64,000 nucleotides of DNA from an uncultured Lachnospiraceae bacterium (GTDB lineage Bacteria; Bacillota; Clostridia; Lachnospirales; Lachnospiraceae): NCBI GenBank assembly GCA_947631685.1, contig CANRMI010000009.1, forward strand, positions 41,462 to 105,461, given 5' to 3'. The first letter of the stretch is position 1, and each line of letters starts with the position of its first letter. The position numbers and the translations under genes are program-made. The notes under the pieces were generated by a model. That model was not told the DNA's origin, did no database searches, and worked only from the letters and a program-made list of their open reading frames with translations. Positions 9,695 to 19,113 of this stretch are shown piece after piece.

Positions 9695-10549
9695 CTACCT
9701 CTGTCTTTTCTTTCCAAGGACAACCCTGTCCAGTCCGGCGTAGTCCTTTACGATCTCCGTCTCTGTAAATCCCGTGTCCTCCAGCATACACTTAACGGCC
9801 ATTCCCTGCTTCTCTCCGATCTCCAGAAGCAGCCAGCCGTCCGGTTTTAAAAAGGGAGCTCCCTCTTGTACGATCCTTCGATAAAATCCCAGCCCGTCCC
9901 CGCCGCCGTCCAGCGCGCTCTTTGGCTCATAGAGAGCCACTTCCGGCATCAGAGCTTCTATGTCTTCGCAGGGGATATAGGGAGGATTGGATACTATCAT
10001 ATCAAAGCCTTCCACGCCTGCGGGCAGGGCCTGAAACAGATCTCCCTGATACCAGTGGGGCCGCCTCTCCTCCAGCAGCAGCCGGAGGCCGTTTTCTTCC
10101 GCCACCTGTATGGCCTGCGGAGAGATGTCCGCTCCTGTTCCCCATACGCCTGTTGTCATAGCCAGCAGACTGATCAAAACGCATCCTGAACCTGTACACA
10201 TGTCCAAAAGCCGCATCCCGGACTTCAGCCGCTTTGCTGCCTCCTCTACCAGGATCTCCGTATCCTGTCTCGGGATCAGCACATGTTCGTTTACGCGAAA
10301 AGTAAGGCCGCAGAACTCCTGCTCGCCTGTCAGGTACTGCAGAGGGATCCTCAGGCATCGTTTCGCGAGCAATGCCTCATACGCCGCTCTCTCCTTCTCC
10401 GATACCGCCCTGTCCGGGTGGGCCAGCAGCGTATTCCAGTCCGTATCACAGACAAATTCCAAAAGCAGCCTGGCGTCCGTCTCAAAATCCGGTACCCCCG
10501 CAGTTTTCAGACCGGCGCATCCGTTTTCATAACATGCCCGATACTCCAT
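9695..10549 (-). CDS. prmC: Peptide chain release factor N(5)-glutamine methyltransferase
   Basis: 284 aa; [38 protein letters not shown] (NPPY motif); adjacent to prfA. Confidence 0.96.
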   Translation of the reverse strand: MEYRACYENGCAGLKTAGVPDFETDARLLLEFVCDTDWNTLLAHPDRAVSEKERAAYEALLAKRCLRIPLQYLTGEQEFCGLTFRVNEHVLIPRQDTEILVEEAAKRLKSGMRLLDMCTGSGCVLISLLAMTTGVWGTGADISPQAIQVAEENGLRLLLEERRPHWYQGDLFQALPAGVEGFDMIVSNPPYIPCEDIEALMPEVALYEPKSALDGGGDGLGFYRRIVQEGAPFLKPDGWLLLEIGEKQGMAVKCMLEDTGFTETEIVKDYAGLDRVVLGKKRQR

Positions 10550-10553
10550 GCTT

Positions 10554-11564
10554 TCATTCCTTTTCCTGGGTATCAGCCGGCGCCGTTTCCTCTTCTTCGT
10601 TCAGCACAGGGCTGTCCACCACATAAGCGAACTCGTCCTTTAAATATTTTTTCCAGTCAAACACTGCCTCCACGGAAGCGATCGCCACCTCCACCATATC
10701 TTTGGTGGGTTCTTTGGTGGTCAGGCGCTGGATCAGCATACCCGGCGCGGACAATATCCGGACCGGCAGACTGTTGCTTCTTCCCGCCAGCCTGATCAGC
10801 TCATAGGAAATTCCCGCCACTACCGGGATCAATAAAATCCTCAGCAGCACTCTGAGGGCAGGGTTCTGCACCCTGATAAAGAAAAACAACACAATGCTGA
10901 CAAACATCACAAAGAATAAAAAGCTGGTACCGCAGCGCTTATGCAGCCTGGAGCTGCGCATTACGTTGCGGACGGTGAGGGGCTTGCCCCTCTCTACGCA
11001 GTTGATGCATTTGTGCTCCGCCCCATGGTACATATAAAGCCGTTTAATGTCTTTCATGGAAGCGATCGCTATCACATACAGCAGAAAGATCGCGATCCGC
11101 AGGACTCCCTCTATGATGGCCATCAGCGCCTCGCTGCGGATATATTCCCGGAAAAACGAAGTGATAAAATAGGGCAGCAGAATAAAGATCCCTACCGCCA
11201 GCACAACCGAGAATATAGTGACCAATACGGTCAATATCTTTTCCCCGTTGCCGCCGCTGACCTTGTTCAGCGCTTTGTCCGCCGCGGTTTCCTTCGCGTC
11301 TTCCTCTTCATAAAAGCCCGCGGAATAATTTAAGCACTTAGTGCCCAAAATCAGGGAATCCGCGAAATTGAAGATTCCTCTGACAAAGGGGATTTTTCTG
11401 AAAACGCTGGTGTGCGCCACGCCTTGGTAATTTTCCAGTTCCACTTCAATCCCGCCGTCGGGCTTTCTGACCGCGACCGCGTACTTTTCACCGTTTTTCA
11501 TCATAACGCCTTCCAGTACCGCCTGCCCGCCGATACCGGAATAATGACCCGTTCTTTTCGCCAT
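10554..11564 (-). CDS. DUF1385 domain-containing membrane protein
   Basis: MAKRTGHYSGIGGQAVLEGVMMKNGEKYAVAVRKPDG...YHGAEHKCINCVE, characteristic of DUF1385. Confidence 0.93.
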   Translation of the reverse strand: MAKRTGHYSGIGGQAVLEGVMMKNGEKYAVAVRKPDGGIEVELENYQGVAHTSVFRKIPFVRGIFNFADSLILGTKCLNYSAGFYEEEDAKETAADKALNKVSGGNGEKILTVLVTIFSVVLAVGIFILLPYFITSFFREYIRSEALMAIIEGVLRIAIFLLYVIAIASMKDIKRLYMYHGAEHKCINCVERGKPLTVRNVMRSSRLHKRCGTSFLFFVMFVSIVLFFFIRVQNPALRVLLRILLIPVVAGISYELIRLAGRSNSLPVRILSAPGMLIQRLTTKEPTKDMVEVAIASVEAVFDWKKYLKDEFAYVVDSPVLNEEEETAPADTQEKE

Positions 11565-11627
11565 AGTCTTTCCTTTCACCAAAACACAACAGGACATGCA
11601 CGTCCTGAATAAGGTCTTGTAATCACA

Positions 11628-11655
11628 AAAGGTTGAGATATGCACCTCAACCTTT
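11628..11655 (-). terminator. Hairpin downstream of rpmE
   Basis: AAAGGTTGAG/CTCAACCTTT 10-bp perfect stem with 8-nt loop between rpmE and the DUF1385 gene. Confidence 0.6.
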
Positions 11656-11678
11656 CAGAAATCTTATTTAGAAAAAAC

Positions 11679-11885
11679 CTACTTGTTCTCCACGCCATAT
11701 TTCTTATTGAACTTATCAATACGGCCGTCGGCTCTTGCGGTTTTCTGCTGGCCGGTATAGAATGAATGGCACTTGGAGCAGACTTCTACGTGGATTTCAG
11801 GTTTGGTGGAACCGGTTACGAATGTGTTGCCGCAGTTACAGGTAACGGTTGCCTGATAGTACTCGGGATGGATTCCTTCTTTCAT
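11679..11885 (-). CDS. rpmE: 50S ribosomal protein L31
   Basis: [48 protein letters not shown]; Cys-containing (zinc-type) form. Confidence 0.97.
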   Translation of the reverse strand: MKEGIHPEYYQATVTCNCGNTFVTGSTKPEIHVEVCSKCHSFYTGQQKTARADGRIDKFNKKYGVENK

Positions 11886-11963
11886 CTTTTTCACCTCTCT
11901 ATATTCATATCGACTTATTCTGTTCTCATCCGCACTGTTTATGCAACCACAAACAGCGTTGTT

Positions 11964-11992
11964 ATTGTACCATGCGAAACAGGATAATGCAA
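11964..11992 (-). promoter_or_regulatory. sigma-A type promoter for rpmE
   Basis: Minus strand TTGCAT-N17-TACAAT, about 80 nt upstream of the start codon; the leader contains a CTGTTT..AAACAG hairpin. Confidence 0.65.
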
Positions 11993-11999
11993 GGGTTTT

Positions 12000-13574
12000 T
12001 TAAATAAACTTCATTTTTTTGACGGTATTGACAAATTCCACATTGCTGCGGGTTCTGGAAAACATGTCCAAGATCCGGTCCGCCGCCTCGTCCGCCTTCA
12101 TACCGTTTAACGCCTTACGCATGATATTGATGGCTTCCAGCTCCTCCTCGTTGAGCAGCAGATCCTCTCTCCTGGTGCCGGATTTCTGCAGATCGATAGC
12201 GGGGAATATCCTCTTTTCGGACAGCTTGCGGTCCAATACCATTTCCATATTGCCCGTCCCCTTAAATTCCTCGTATACCACATCATCCATTTTGGAGCCG
12301 GTATCCACTAACGCCGTTGCCAGGATCGTCAGACTGCCGCCGTTGCGCAGATTGCGGGCCGCGCCAAAGAAGCGTTTGGGCATATGCAGGGCCGCCGGAT
12401 CCAGACCGCCGGAAAGAGTCCTGCCGCTGGGCGGTACCACCTGATTGTAGGCTCTTGTCAGCCTGGTAATACTGTCCAATAAGATCACCACATCCATACC
12501 GTGTTCTACCAGCCGCTTTGCCCGCTCTATCACCATTTCCGAAACTCTCTTATGATGCTCGGGCAATTCGTCAAAGGTAGAATAGATCACTTCCACATTG
12601 GGACCTTCGATCGCTTCCCGGATGTCGGTCACTTCCTCGGGACGCTCGTCTATCAGAAGAATGAGCATATGCATATTGGGCTCGTTACGCAATACAGACT
12701 TGGCTACCTGCTTTAACAGGGTGGTTTTGCCGGCCTTGGGAGGCGACACGATCATTCCCCTCTGCCCCTTGCCGATAGGACTGACCAGATCCATCACACG
12801 CATGGCGATGCTGGAACCGGGGCCCTCCAGTTTGATCCTTTCATCGGGGAAGATGGGCGTCATATCCTCAAAATTCCGCCTTTTGGAAGCCTCCTCCATC
12901 GTATAGCCGTTAATGCTTTTAATGTATAAGAGCGCGCTGAACTTCTCCTGCTGGGTTTTGGTCCGCTTGTTGCCCGTGAGCACATCCCCCGTCTTCAAGC
13001 CGAAACGCCGGATCTGACTGGGTGCCACATATACGTCGTTCTCGCCGGGCATATAATTGGCGCAGCGGATAAATCCGTAACCGTCCGGCATCACTTCCAG
13101 AATACCGTTAGCCTCTTCTCCGCTGTCCAGCTCAGCCGGAAAGCTGTTCATATCGTACACCGCGTTTCTGTCATACGGCGTACCGGCAGTTCTGTTCTCT
13201 CCGCCGGTCCTGACCGGAACCTGTCTTTTCTCATCCGCGCCCCTGTGCGTTTCCCCCTGCCTGTGTTCCTCTGCGGTCCTGCGTTCCGGCGCAGGTCTTT
13301 TCTCGTCAGGATTTGGCTGTTCTTCCACAGGGCTTCTTTTCTCCTGAGGCCTACGCTCTTCCACGGCGCTTTTCTTCTCCCGGGCTCTGTGTTCTTCCGC
13401 AGGGGTTTTCTCTTCCCCGCCTTTCTTGTCCTTTTCCCGCTTCTCCTGCTCGTCCAGCGCCAGCATAGCCTCGATCACATCTGCCTTTTTCATGGCAGAA
13501 ACGCCCTTGATCCCTCTGATTTTGGCTATTTCCTTTAAATCCACAAGCGCCAGTGATTCATATTTTTCTCTCAT
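12000..13574 (-). CDS. rho: Transcription termination factor Rho
   Basis: 524 aa; GYGFIRCANYMPGENDVYVAPSQIRRFGLKTGD, GQRGMIVSPPKAGKTTLLK, LLIDERPEEVTDI; charged N-terminal linker. Confidence 0.97.
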   Translation of the reverse strand: MREKYESLALVDLKEIAKIRGIKGVSAMKKADVIEAMLALDEQEKREKDKKGGEEKTPAEEHRAREKKSAVEERRPQEKRSPVEEQPNPDEKRPAPERRTAEEHRQGETHRGADEKRQVPVRTGGENRTAGTPYDRNAVYDMNSFPAELDSGEEANGILEVMPDGYGFIRCANYMPGENDVYVAPSQIRRFGLKTGDVLTGNKRTKTQQEKFSALLYIKSINGYTMEEASKRRNFEDMTPIFPDERIKLEGPGSSIAMRVMDLVSPIGKGQRGMIVSPPKAGKTTLLKQVAKSVLRNEPNMHMLILLIDERPEEVTDIREAIEGPNVEVIYSTFDELPEHHKRVSEMVIERAKRLVEHGMDVVILLDSITRLTRAYNQVVPPSGRTLSGGLDPAALHMPKRFFGAARNLRNGGSLTILATALVDTGSKMDDVVYEEFKGTGNMEMVLDRKLSEKRIFPAIDLQKSGTRREDLLLNEEELEAINIMRKALNGMKADEAADRILDMFSRTRSNVEFVNTVKKMKFI

Positions 13575-13686
13575 TAATCTTAAAACCTCTCCTGATTTTT
13601 ATCTTTTTTGCGGGGTAAAGCTTCCCATGTGGGAAAACAGATTTGTCAATGAATGATGCATAACATACAGTTATTATATTACATTT

Positions 13687-15231
13687 TTACAAATTGTCAA
13701 ATAAAAATGCGTCGGTTCTCAGGCAGCCGCCTCTGCCCTCTTCTTCATGAACGGCAAACAGTCCCGCTTTGACGCCCACCCAGCGTCCGGCAACAGCCTC
13801 CACGGCCTCTCCCACAGGAATAAAGTTTTCTCCGTCGTCACTGTAACAGAAAGAGATCTCCTCCGCGTTTCTTACCAGCATTCGCAGATACACTACTTCT
13901 GTGCTTATTCCGGTCAAAGGCTTCCTACTTTCTCCCTGGCCGCTCCACTCTCCCGTACACTGCACCAGTTTACATCCTTCCGCGTCTTTCTGCAGAGCCA
14001 GCGCCGTATAGATACCGCCCAATGAAACCATACCGGCCAGATCTCCCTCTTCCAGCTCTGCCGTATACAGACGGCAGGTGATCTGAAATTCAGGCGCCGG
14101 CCATTTCTGCAAAAGCAGATTGCTCACATCGCACAGACGGGTATCAGACTCCTTGGGCTGCGCGTACAGCCTCAGACCGCCCTCTCCCAGACTGTACCAG
14201 TTCTTCCGGTAATTGGCGTTCCACTGCCACTGCAGGCCCAGGCGGTCTTCCGTAAAGCAGTCGGAATCTTCGGGAGAACAGACAGGAAAGCTGCCTCCCA
14301 CATTCGGCTTTCGGTAACGCTCCACCGGCTCTCCGCAGCCGTTTTCATCCACATTGATACCCATTACCGGCCAGTCGTTCTCCCAGTGCATGGGCTGCAG
14401 ATGAATGATCCTGCCCGCGCTCCCCACGTCCTGGAAATGGATAAACCAGTCCTCACCGGTGGGCGTGTCCACCCATGCGCCCTGGTGGGGGCCGTTGACC
14501 GCGCTTTTTCCCTGATGCAGCACGATTTTTTCTTCATAGGGGCCCCAGATATTTTTAGAGCGGAGCACTGTCTGCCAGCCGGGCTTTACGCCGCCCGCCG
14601 GCGCGAAAATATAATAATAGCCGTTTCTCTTATAAAGCTTGGGCCCCTCAATGGTGGGCTGGCTTACGCTGCCGTCAAAAATATGGTGTCCGTCATCCAA
14701 TACCCCCGTACAGTCCGGCTCTATGGGAGAAAGGTGCAAGATACTTTTAAAACCGATCCTGCTTCTGGCAAAAGCCGTTACCATATAGGCCTTTCCGTCG
14801 TCGTCCCAAAAAGGACAGGGATCTATCCAGCCCGTCACTTTCCGTACACATACCGGCGCTTCCCAGCCCGCAAAGGGATCGCGGGTTCTGACCATAAAGA
14901 TGCCCTCGTCGGGCATGGGGATCAGAATGTAATAGACGCCGTCGTGAAACCGGATAGCCGGCGCCCAGGCGCCGCAGCCGTGCATAGGTTTGTCATAATA
15001 ATCAAAAGGCAGCTGCTCCATGGCGTAGCTGATCACCTTCCAGTTGACCAGATCCCTAGAATGCAGTACCGGTACCGACGGCGTGTTGCAGAAAGAAGAG
15101 GCCACCATAAAGTAGTCCTCCCCCACCCGGATCACATCGGGATCCGAATAGTCCGTATATAAAATGGGATTGGAATAGGTGCCGTCTCCATTGTCCCCGT
15201 TCCACATGCTTTTTCCGATCTTCCGTTCCAT
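13687..15231 (-). CDS. Glycoside hydrolase family 43 protein (beta-xylosidase/arabinofuranosidase-like)
   Basis: 514 aa; NPILYTDYSDPDVIRVGEDYFMVASSFCNTPSVPVLHSRDLVNW..., WIDPCPFWDDDGKAYMV, TIEGPKLYKRNGYYYIFAPAGG. Confidence 0.92.
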   Translation of the reverse strand: MERKIGKSMWNGDNGDGTYSNPILYTDYSDPDVIRVGEDYFMVASSFCNTPSVPVLHSRDLVNWKVISYAMEQLPFDYYDKPMHGCGAWAPAIRFHDGVYYILIPMPDEGIFMVRTRDPFAGWEAPVCVRKVTGWIDPCPFWDDDGKAYMVTAFARSRIGFKSILHLSPIEPDCTGVLDDGHHIFDGSVSQPTIEGPKLYKRNGYYYIFAPAGGVKPGWQTVLRSKNIWGPYEEKIVLHQGKSAVNGPHQGAWVDTPTGEDWFIHFQDVGSAGRIIHLQPMHWENDWPVMGINVDENGCGEPVERYRKPNVGGSFPVCSPEDSDCFTEDRLGLQWQWNANYRKNWYSLGEGGLRLYAQPKESDTRLCDVSNLLLQKWPAPEFQITCRLYTAELEEGDLAGMVSLGGIYTALALQKDAEGCKLVQCTGEWSGQGESRKPLTGISTEVVYLRMLVRNAEEISFCYSDDGENFIPVGEAVEAVAGRWVGVKAGLFAVHEEEGRGGCLRTDAFLFDNL

Positions 15232-15242
15232 CTCGCTCTCCT

Positions 15243-16376
15243 TTACAGTCTCCTGATCTCGGTATAGGCCAGCAGAAAAGGCCCCACACCCTTAGCGTCA
15301 TCTTCCACAATAGGCTCCGACATGTAGTAGGCAAAGGAACCGTCCCTGCGGAGATTGTCCGCGGGCCCCAGGCCCGCCACCAGGCAGATGCCACCCAGAT
15401 GCAGCTCTCCGTCCGTAGTCTTCATATATTTTTCCCGGATGCCGTCAAAGGCTTTGATCCCATATTCCCTATAGGATTCCGGCAGATAACCCAGGCGCAC
15501 GCCCCGCAGGATAGCGAAAGAAAGGATCGCGCTGCCGCTGGTTTCCAGATAATTGGGCTCCTTTCCTCCCAAAGCGGGAAGCTGATACCACATACCGCTC
15601 TCGTCCTGGTACTTTAACAGGGAATCCACCAGATCCTTAAATACCGCCTTTAACTCTTCGTACTCTTTTTCATAGCCTTCCGGCTCCGTTTTGGCTAGAG
15701 TATCCAAAAGCGCCATGGAATACCAGCCCAGGGCCCTCAGCCAGAAATTGGAAGAAAGTCCCGTTTCTTTATCGCACCAGAAAATGGATTTGGACGCGTC
15801 GTAACCGTGGTAGTAAAGCCCCGTCTTTTCATCCCGCATATATTTTACTACATTGGCAAACTGCCTGAAAATATCCGGATAATTCTTTTTATTGTTAAAT
15901 CTGGTCTCATATTCCATGTAAAACGGCTGCCCCATGTAAAGACCGTCCAGCCAGACCTGATTGGGGTAGATCTTCTTATGCCAGAAATTTCCCTCCGCCG
16001 TCCTGGGCTGGTTCTGGATCTGGCTGTAGATCAGATCTATGGCTTTTCTGTACTTTTCCTTACCGGTAATGTCATAGAGCTGGAACAGTGTCTTGCCCGC
16101 GTTCACATTGTCGATATTGAATTCCTCCACGGAGTAGCCGTCGATACTGCCGTCTTCCTTTACCCTATGATCGATAAAAGCATCCGCGAAATCCAGATAT
16201 TTTTTCTCGTGTGTGGTATGATAGGTTTCCAACAGGGCCAGTATCATGCACCCGTCTATGTAGTTCCAGCCGGCTTTCAGTCCATGCTTTGCCTTTTCAA
16301 TGTTCCAAACCGGCACATCCAGTGTACTTTTCTCAATCAATTCATCAATATACTGCTCTATTACAGGTAATCTCAT
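15243..16376 (-). CDS. Glycoside hydrolase family 105 (unsaturated rhamnogalacturonyl hydrolase-like)
   Basis: 377 aa; WNIEKAKHGLKAGWNYIDGCMILALLE, KKIYPNQVWLDGLYMGQPFYMEY, WLRALGWYSMALLDTL. Confidence 0.92.
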   Translation of the reverse strand: MRLPVIEQYIDELIEKSTLDVPVWNIEKAKHGLKAGWNYIDGCMILALLETYHTTHEKKYLDFADAFIDHRVKEDGSIDGYSVEEFNIDNVNAGKTLFQLYDITGKEKYRKAIDLIYSQIQNQPRTAEGNFWHKKIYPNQVWLDGLYMGQPFYMEYETRFNNKKNYPDIFRQFANVVKYMRDEKTGLYYHGYDASKSIFWCDKETGLSSNFWLRALGWYSMALLDTLAKTEPEGYEKEYEELKAVFKDLVDSLLKYQDESGMWYQLPALGGKEPNYLETSGSAILSFAILRGVRLGYLPESYREYGIKAFDGIREKYMKTTDGELHLGGICLVAGLGPADNLRRDGSFAYYMSEPIVEDDAKGVGPFLLAYTEIRRL

Positions 16377-16408
16377 AGGCCGCCTCCTTGGGAATGATAT
16401 ATCAATAT

Positions 16409-16443
16409 GCCTTTATTTTACCGATAAAGGCGGCCGTCGTCAA
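16409..16443 (-). promoter_or_regulatory. Promoter for GH105-GH43 operon with an overlapping inverted repeat
   Basis: Minus strand TTGACG-N17-TAAAAT; GCCTTTAT-N7-ATAAAGGC perfect 8-bp inverted repeat covers the -10 region. Confidence 0.6.
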
Positions 16444-16461
16444 TCTTATTGGGAAGAGATT

Positions 16462-16490
16462 TTGCAATTTTATCCATATGGTGATACAAT
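16462..16490 (+). promoter_or_regulatory. sigma-A type promoter for glycosyltransferase gene
   Basis: TTGCAA-N17-TACAAT, 57 bp before the ATG at 16548. Confidence 0.65.
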
Positions 16491-16547
16491 AGGGGAGTAT
16501 ACAAAAGCACTGAACCATAACACTGTTAAGGAAAAAGGTCCCTGAAC

Positions 16548-17675
16548 ATGAAAGTACTGATTCTTTCTTCCGCCACGGGCGGCGGACACAACGCGGCGGG
16601 AGCCGCCATAAAAGAGGCTCTTCTGCAAAACGGATGTGAGGTTGATTTTCTGGATATGTTTTCTCTCTCCAGCGAGCGTACCGCCCGTCTGGTAGGCCAG
16701 GCCTATATCAAGTTAGCAAGCAGACTGCCCAGGGCTTTCGGCCTGCTGTACAAGGCGGGAAGCGTTATCAGCTCTTCCAGATACAAGTCCCCGGTCTATT
16801 TTGCCAACGGACTCATGGCCCGCAAGCTGAACAGGCATCTGCTGGAACATGACTATGACGCCGTGATCATGCCCCATTTGTTTCCGGCGGAGACTCTTAC
16901 CTACATGAAGCGGCACCATATGAAGGTTCCCATGACGATAGCCGTTTCCACGGATTATACCTGTATTCCTTTCTGGGAAGAGACCAACTGCGATTACTAT
17001 GTGATTCCCCACGAGGACCTGACCGCGGAATACATTGAAAGAGGGATCCCGGGCGAAAAGCTCCTTCCCCTTGGAATCCCCGTAAAAGCCGCTTTTTTAA
17101 ACCGTACGAAGCAGGACGACGCCAGAAAAGCCCTCAACCTCCCCTGCGGCATCCCCATGTATCTGATCATGAGCGGCAGCATGGGCTTCGGCAAGATCCA
17201 TCTGTTTGCCTATGAACTGTCCCGCCGGTTACGAAACGGCGAGCAGATCGTCATTATCTGCGGCAACAATACCAAATTGCGAAACACCCTGCAGAGGGAG
17301 TTTTCCCATAATCCCAATGTACACGTATTGGGATACACCGAACAGGTGGCGGAGTATATGGCGGCCTGCGATGTGATCTATACCAAACCGGGGGGATTAA
17401 CCACCACGGAGGCTTTGCAGATGAACATCCCCATTGTCCACACGGCGCCCATTCCCGGCTGTGAGACCAAAAACAGGGAATTCTTCACTGCCAGGGGCAT
17501 GTCCATTGGCGCCCAGCACATCCGCTCCCAGATCAGGCAGGGGATGCTGCTGGTAGAAAATGAAGCGGTCCGCCTGGGTATGCAGTCCGCCCAGCGCAGC
17601 CATACGCCGTCTGATCCGGCGGGCGCTATCTTTACATTTTTAAACAATACCATCGAGAAAAGGAGCGCGTTATGA
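16548..17675 (+). CDS. MGDG synthase/UgtP-like glycosyltransferase (processive diacylglycerol glycosyltransferase family)
   Basis: 375 aa; MKVLILSSATGGGHNAAGAAIKEAL, MPHLFPAETLTYMKR, KPGGLTTTEALQMNIPIVHTAPIPGCETKNREFF. Confidence 0.9.
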   Translation: MKVLILSSATGGGHNAAGAAIKEALLQNGCEVDFLDMFSLSSERTARLVGQAYIKLASRLPRAFGLLYKAGSVISSSRYKSPVYFANGLMARKLNRHLLEHDYDAVIMPHLFPAETLTYMKRHHMKVPMTIAVSTDYTCIPFWEETNCDYYVIPHEDLTAEYIERGIPGEKLLPLGIPVKAAFLNRTKQDDARKALNLPCGIPMYLIMSGSMGFGKIHLFAYELSRRLRNGEQIVIICGNNTKLRNTLQREFSHNPNVHVLGYTEQVAEYMAACDVIYTKPGGLTTTEALQMNIPIVHTAPIPGCETKNREFFTARGMSIGAQHIRSQIRQGMLLVENEAVRLGMQSAQRSHTPSDPAGAIFTFLNNTIEKRSAL

Positions 17676-18295
17676 ATATGATAATGCCCTATCTTGTCTA
17701 CATTTTCATAGGCTACTGCTCCGGCAGCGTACTCTACGCCTATCTGCTGCCCATGCTCTTGAAGCATATCGATGTCAGGGAGCTTTCCCCTGATGGAAAT
17801 CCTGGCAGCGCCAACGCGTTTTTGTACGCCGGGATCCCCGTAGGTATATTGAGTATTCTCTGCGAGCTTTTAAAGGGCGCTCTTCCCGTCTGGGCGGCCG
17901 CAAAAAGCCTGGAGATCTCCCACTGGCTCTTTGCCTTTGTCATGGCCGCGCCCGTAGCCGGACACGCCTTTCCCCTGTTTGATAAAAAACACAAAGGAGG
18001 CAAGGCTATTGCCGTGTCCTTTGGCGTCCTGCTGGGGCTCTACCCCTATCTGATGCCTGTCCTGACACTGGCTTTCCTCTACCTCCTGTTTTCTCTGGTC
18101 GTTGTGATCACGCCCCACTTTTTCCGCTCGGTGGTGACGTTTTTACTCTTTTCCCTCTGCTGCCTTCTGGGCGGCAGACAGCCCGCCTCCGTCACTCTGG
18201 GCTGCTTTCTGCTCTCTTTTCTGGTAGTCAGCCGGCACTTTGCCCGCTACCAGGGAGAAAAACCCGCTCTGCAGCTGCTGCACCGCCGGACTTAA
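17672..18295 (+). CDS. PlsY-like glycerol-3-phosphate acyltransferase family protein
   Basis: 207 aa; GYCSGSVLYAYLL, SPDGNPGSANAF and HKGGKAIAVSFGVLLG match PlsY motifs; overlaps the upstream stop by 4 nt (ATGA). Confidence 0.82.
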   Translation: MNMIMPYLVYIFIGYCSGSVLYAYLLPMLLKHIDVRELSPDGNPGSANAFLYAGIPVGILSILCELLKGALPVWAAAKSLEISHWLFAFVMAAPVAGHAFPLFDKKHKGGKAIAVSFGVLLGLYPYLMPVLTLAFLYLLFSLVVVITPHFFRSVVTFLLFSLCCLLGGRQPASVTLGCFLLSFLVVSRHFARYQGEKPALQLLHRRT

Positions 18296-18340
18296 CGGGC
18301 TTCTTCTCAGGCTCAGACCGGCCCGCGGGCATCTGCGCTC

Positions 18341-19021
18341 TTATCCCACTTTATACCCGCTGCCCCACACTACTTTCAGATACCGGGGCTGCCTGGGATC
18401 TTCTTCTATCTTTTCCCGGATGTGCCTGATATGCACCGCGATGGTATTGTCCGCCCCAATGGCTTTCATATGCCAGATGGATTCATAAATATCCTCTATG
18501 GAAAATACCTTTCCCCTCTGCTGCACCAGAAGACGCAGTATCTTATATTCAATGGGCGTCAGACGCACTTCCCTGCCCTCTACGGACACACTTCTCCTCT
18601 CATCATCCACCACCAGGCCGTTGACGCGGTAAATATGCTCGATATTGGCAGACAGATTGGAAAACTGAGTATAGCGCCGCAGCTGGGACTTGATCCTGGC
18701 CAGCAATTCCAGGGGATTGCAGGGATATGTCACATAGTCGTCCGCTCCCGCTTCCAGCGCTTGTATTTTAGCCAGTTCCCCATCCTCTGTGGAAAGTATG
18801 ATAATGGGCAGGCTGTTGACAGTCCTGATCTTCCTTAACAGCTCCGTTCCACCCGCGAAAACCACGTCCGCTACAAGGAGCTGTATCTGCTCATCTTCCA
18901 TATATTTCCAGAACTGCTTCGCGCTTTGGGCCTCTAAGATCTCGTGCCCCTCCCCTGCCAGCAGCGGCCGCATCATTTTTATGATCCCTGCGTCAGAATG
19001 ATAAAACAAAATACTGCTCAT
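18341..19021 (-). CDS. OmpR/PhoB-family response regulator with degenerate receiver domain
   Basis: 226 aa; C-terminal winged helix VSVEGREVRLTPIEYKILRLLVQQRGKVFSIEDIYESIWHMKAIGADNTIAVHIRHIREKIEEDPRQPRYLKVVWGSGYKVG; receiver begins ILFYHSDAG. Confidence 0.9.
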   Translation of the reverse strand: MSSILFYHSDAGIIKMMRPLLAGEGHEILEAQSAKQFWKYMEDEQIQLLVADVVFAGGTELLRKIRTVNSLPIIILSTEDGELAKIQALEAGADDYVTYPCNPLELLARIKSQLRRYTQFSNLSANIEHIYRVNGLVVDDERRSVSVEGREVRLTPIEYKILRLLVQQRGKVFSIEDIYESIWHMKAIGADNTIAVHIRHIREKIEEDPRQPRYLKVVWGSGYKVG

Positions 19022-19113
19022 AGGCCTTCCACTCCTTTTCCCATATCTTAAAGCGGCGTTTTTTCATAGCTGTATCCGAAATGTAACAAATTTGTATCCT
19101 CATCCATTTTTCT

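Noticed and set aside
11886-11970. L31 autoregulatory leader RNA
   Set aside because: A CTGTTT..AAACAG hairpin is present, but I cannot match it to the known L31 leader motif without a covariance search (Infernal against Rfam).
14386-15162. 258-aa plus-strand ORF
   Set aside because: Antisense to the GH43 gene, which is well supported.
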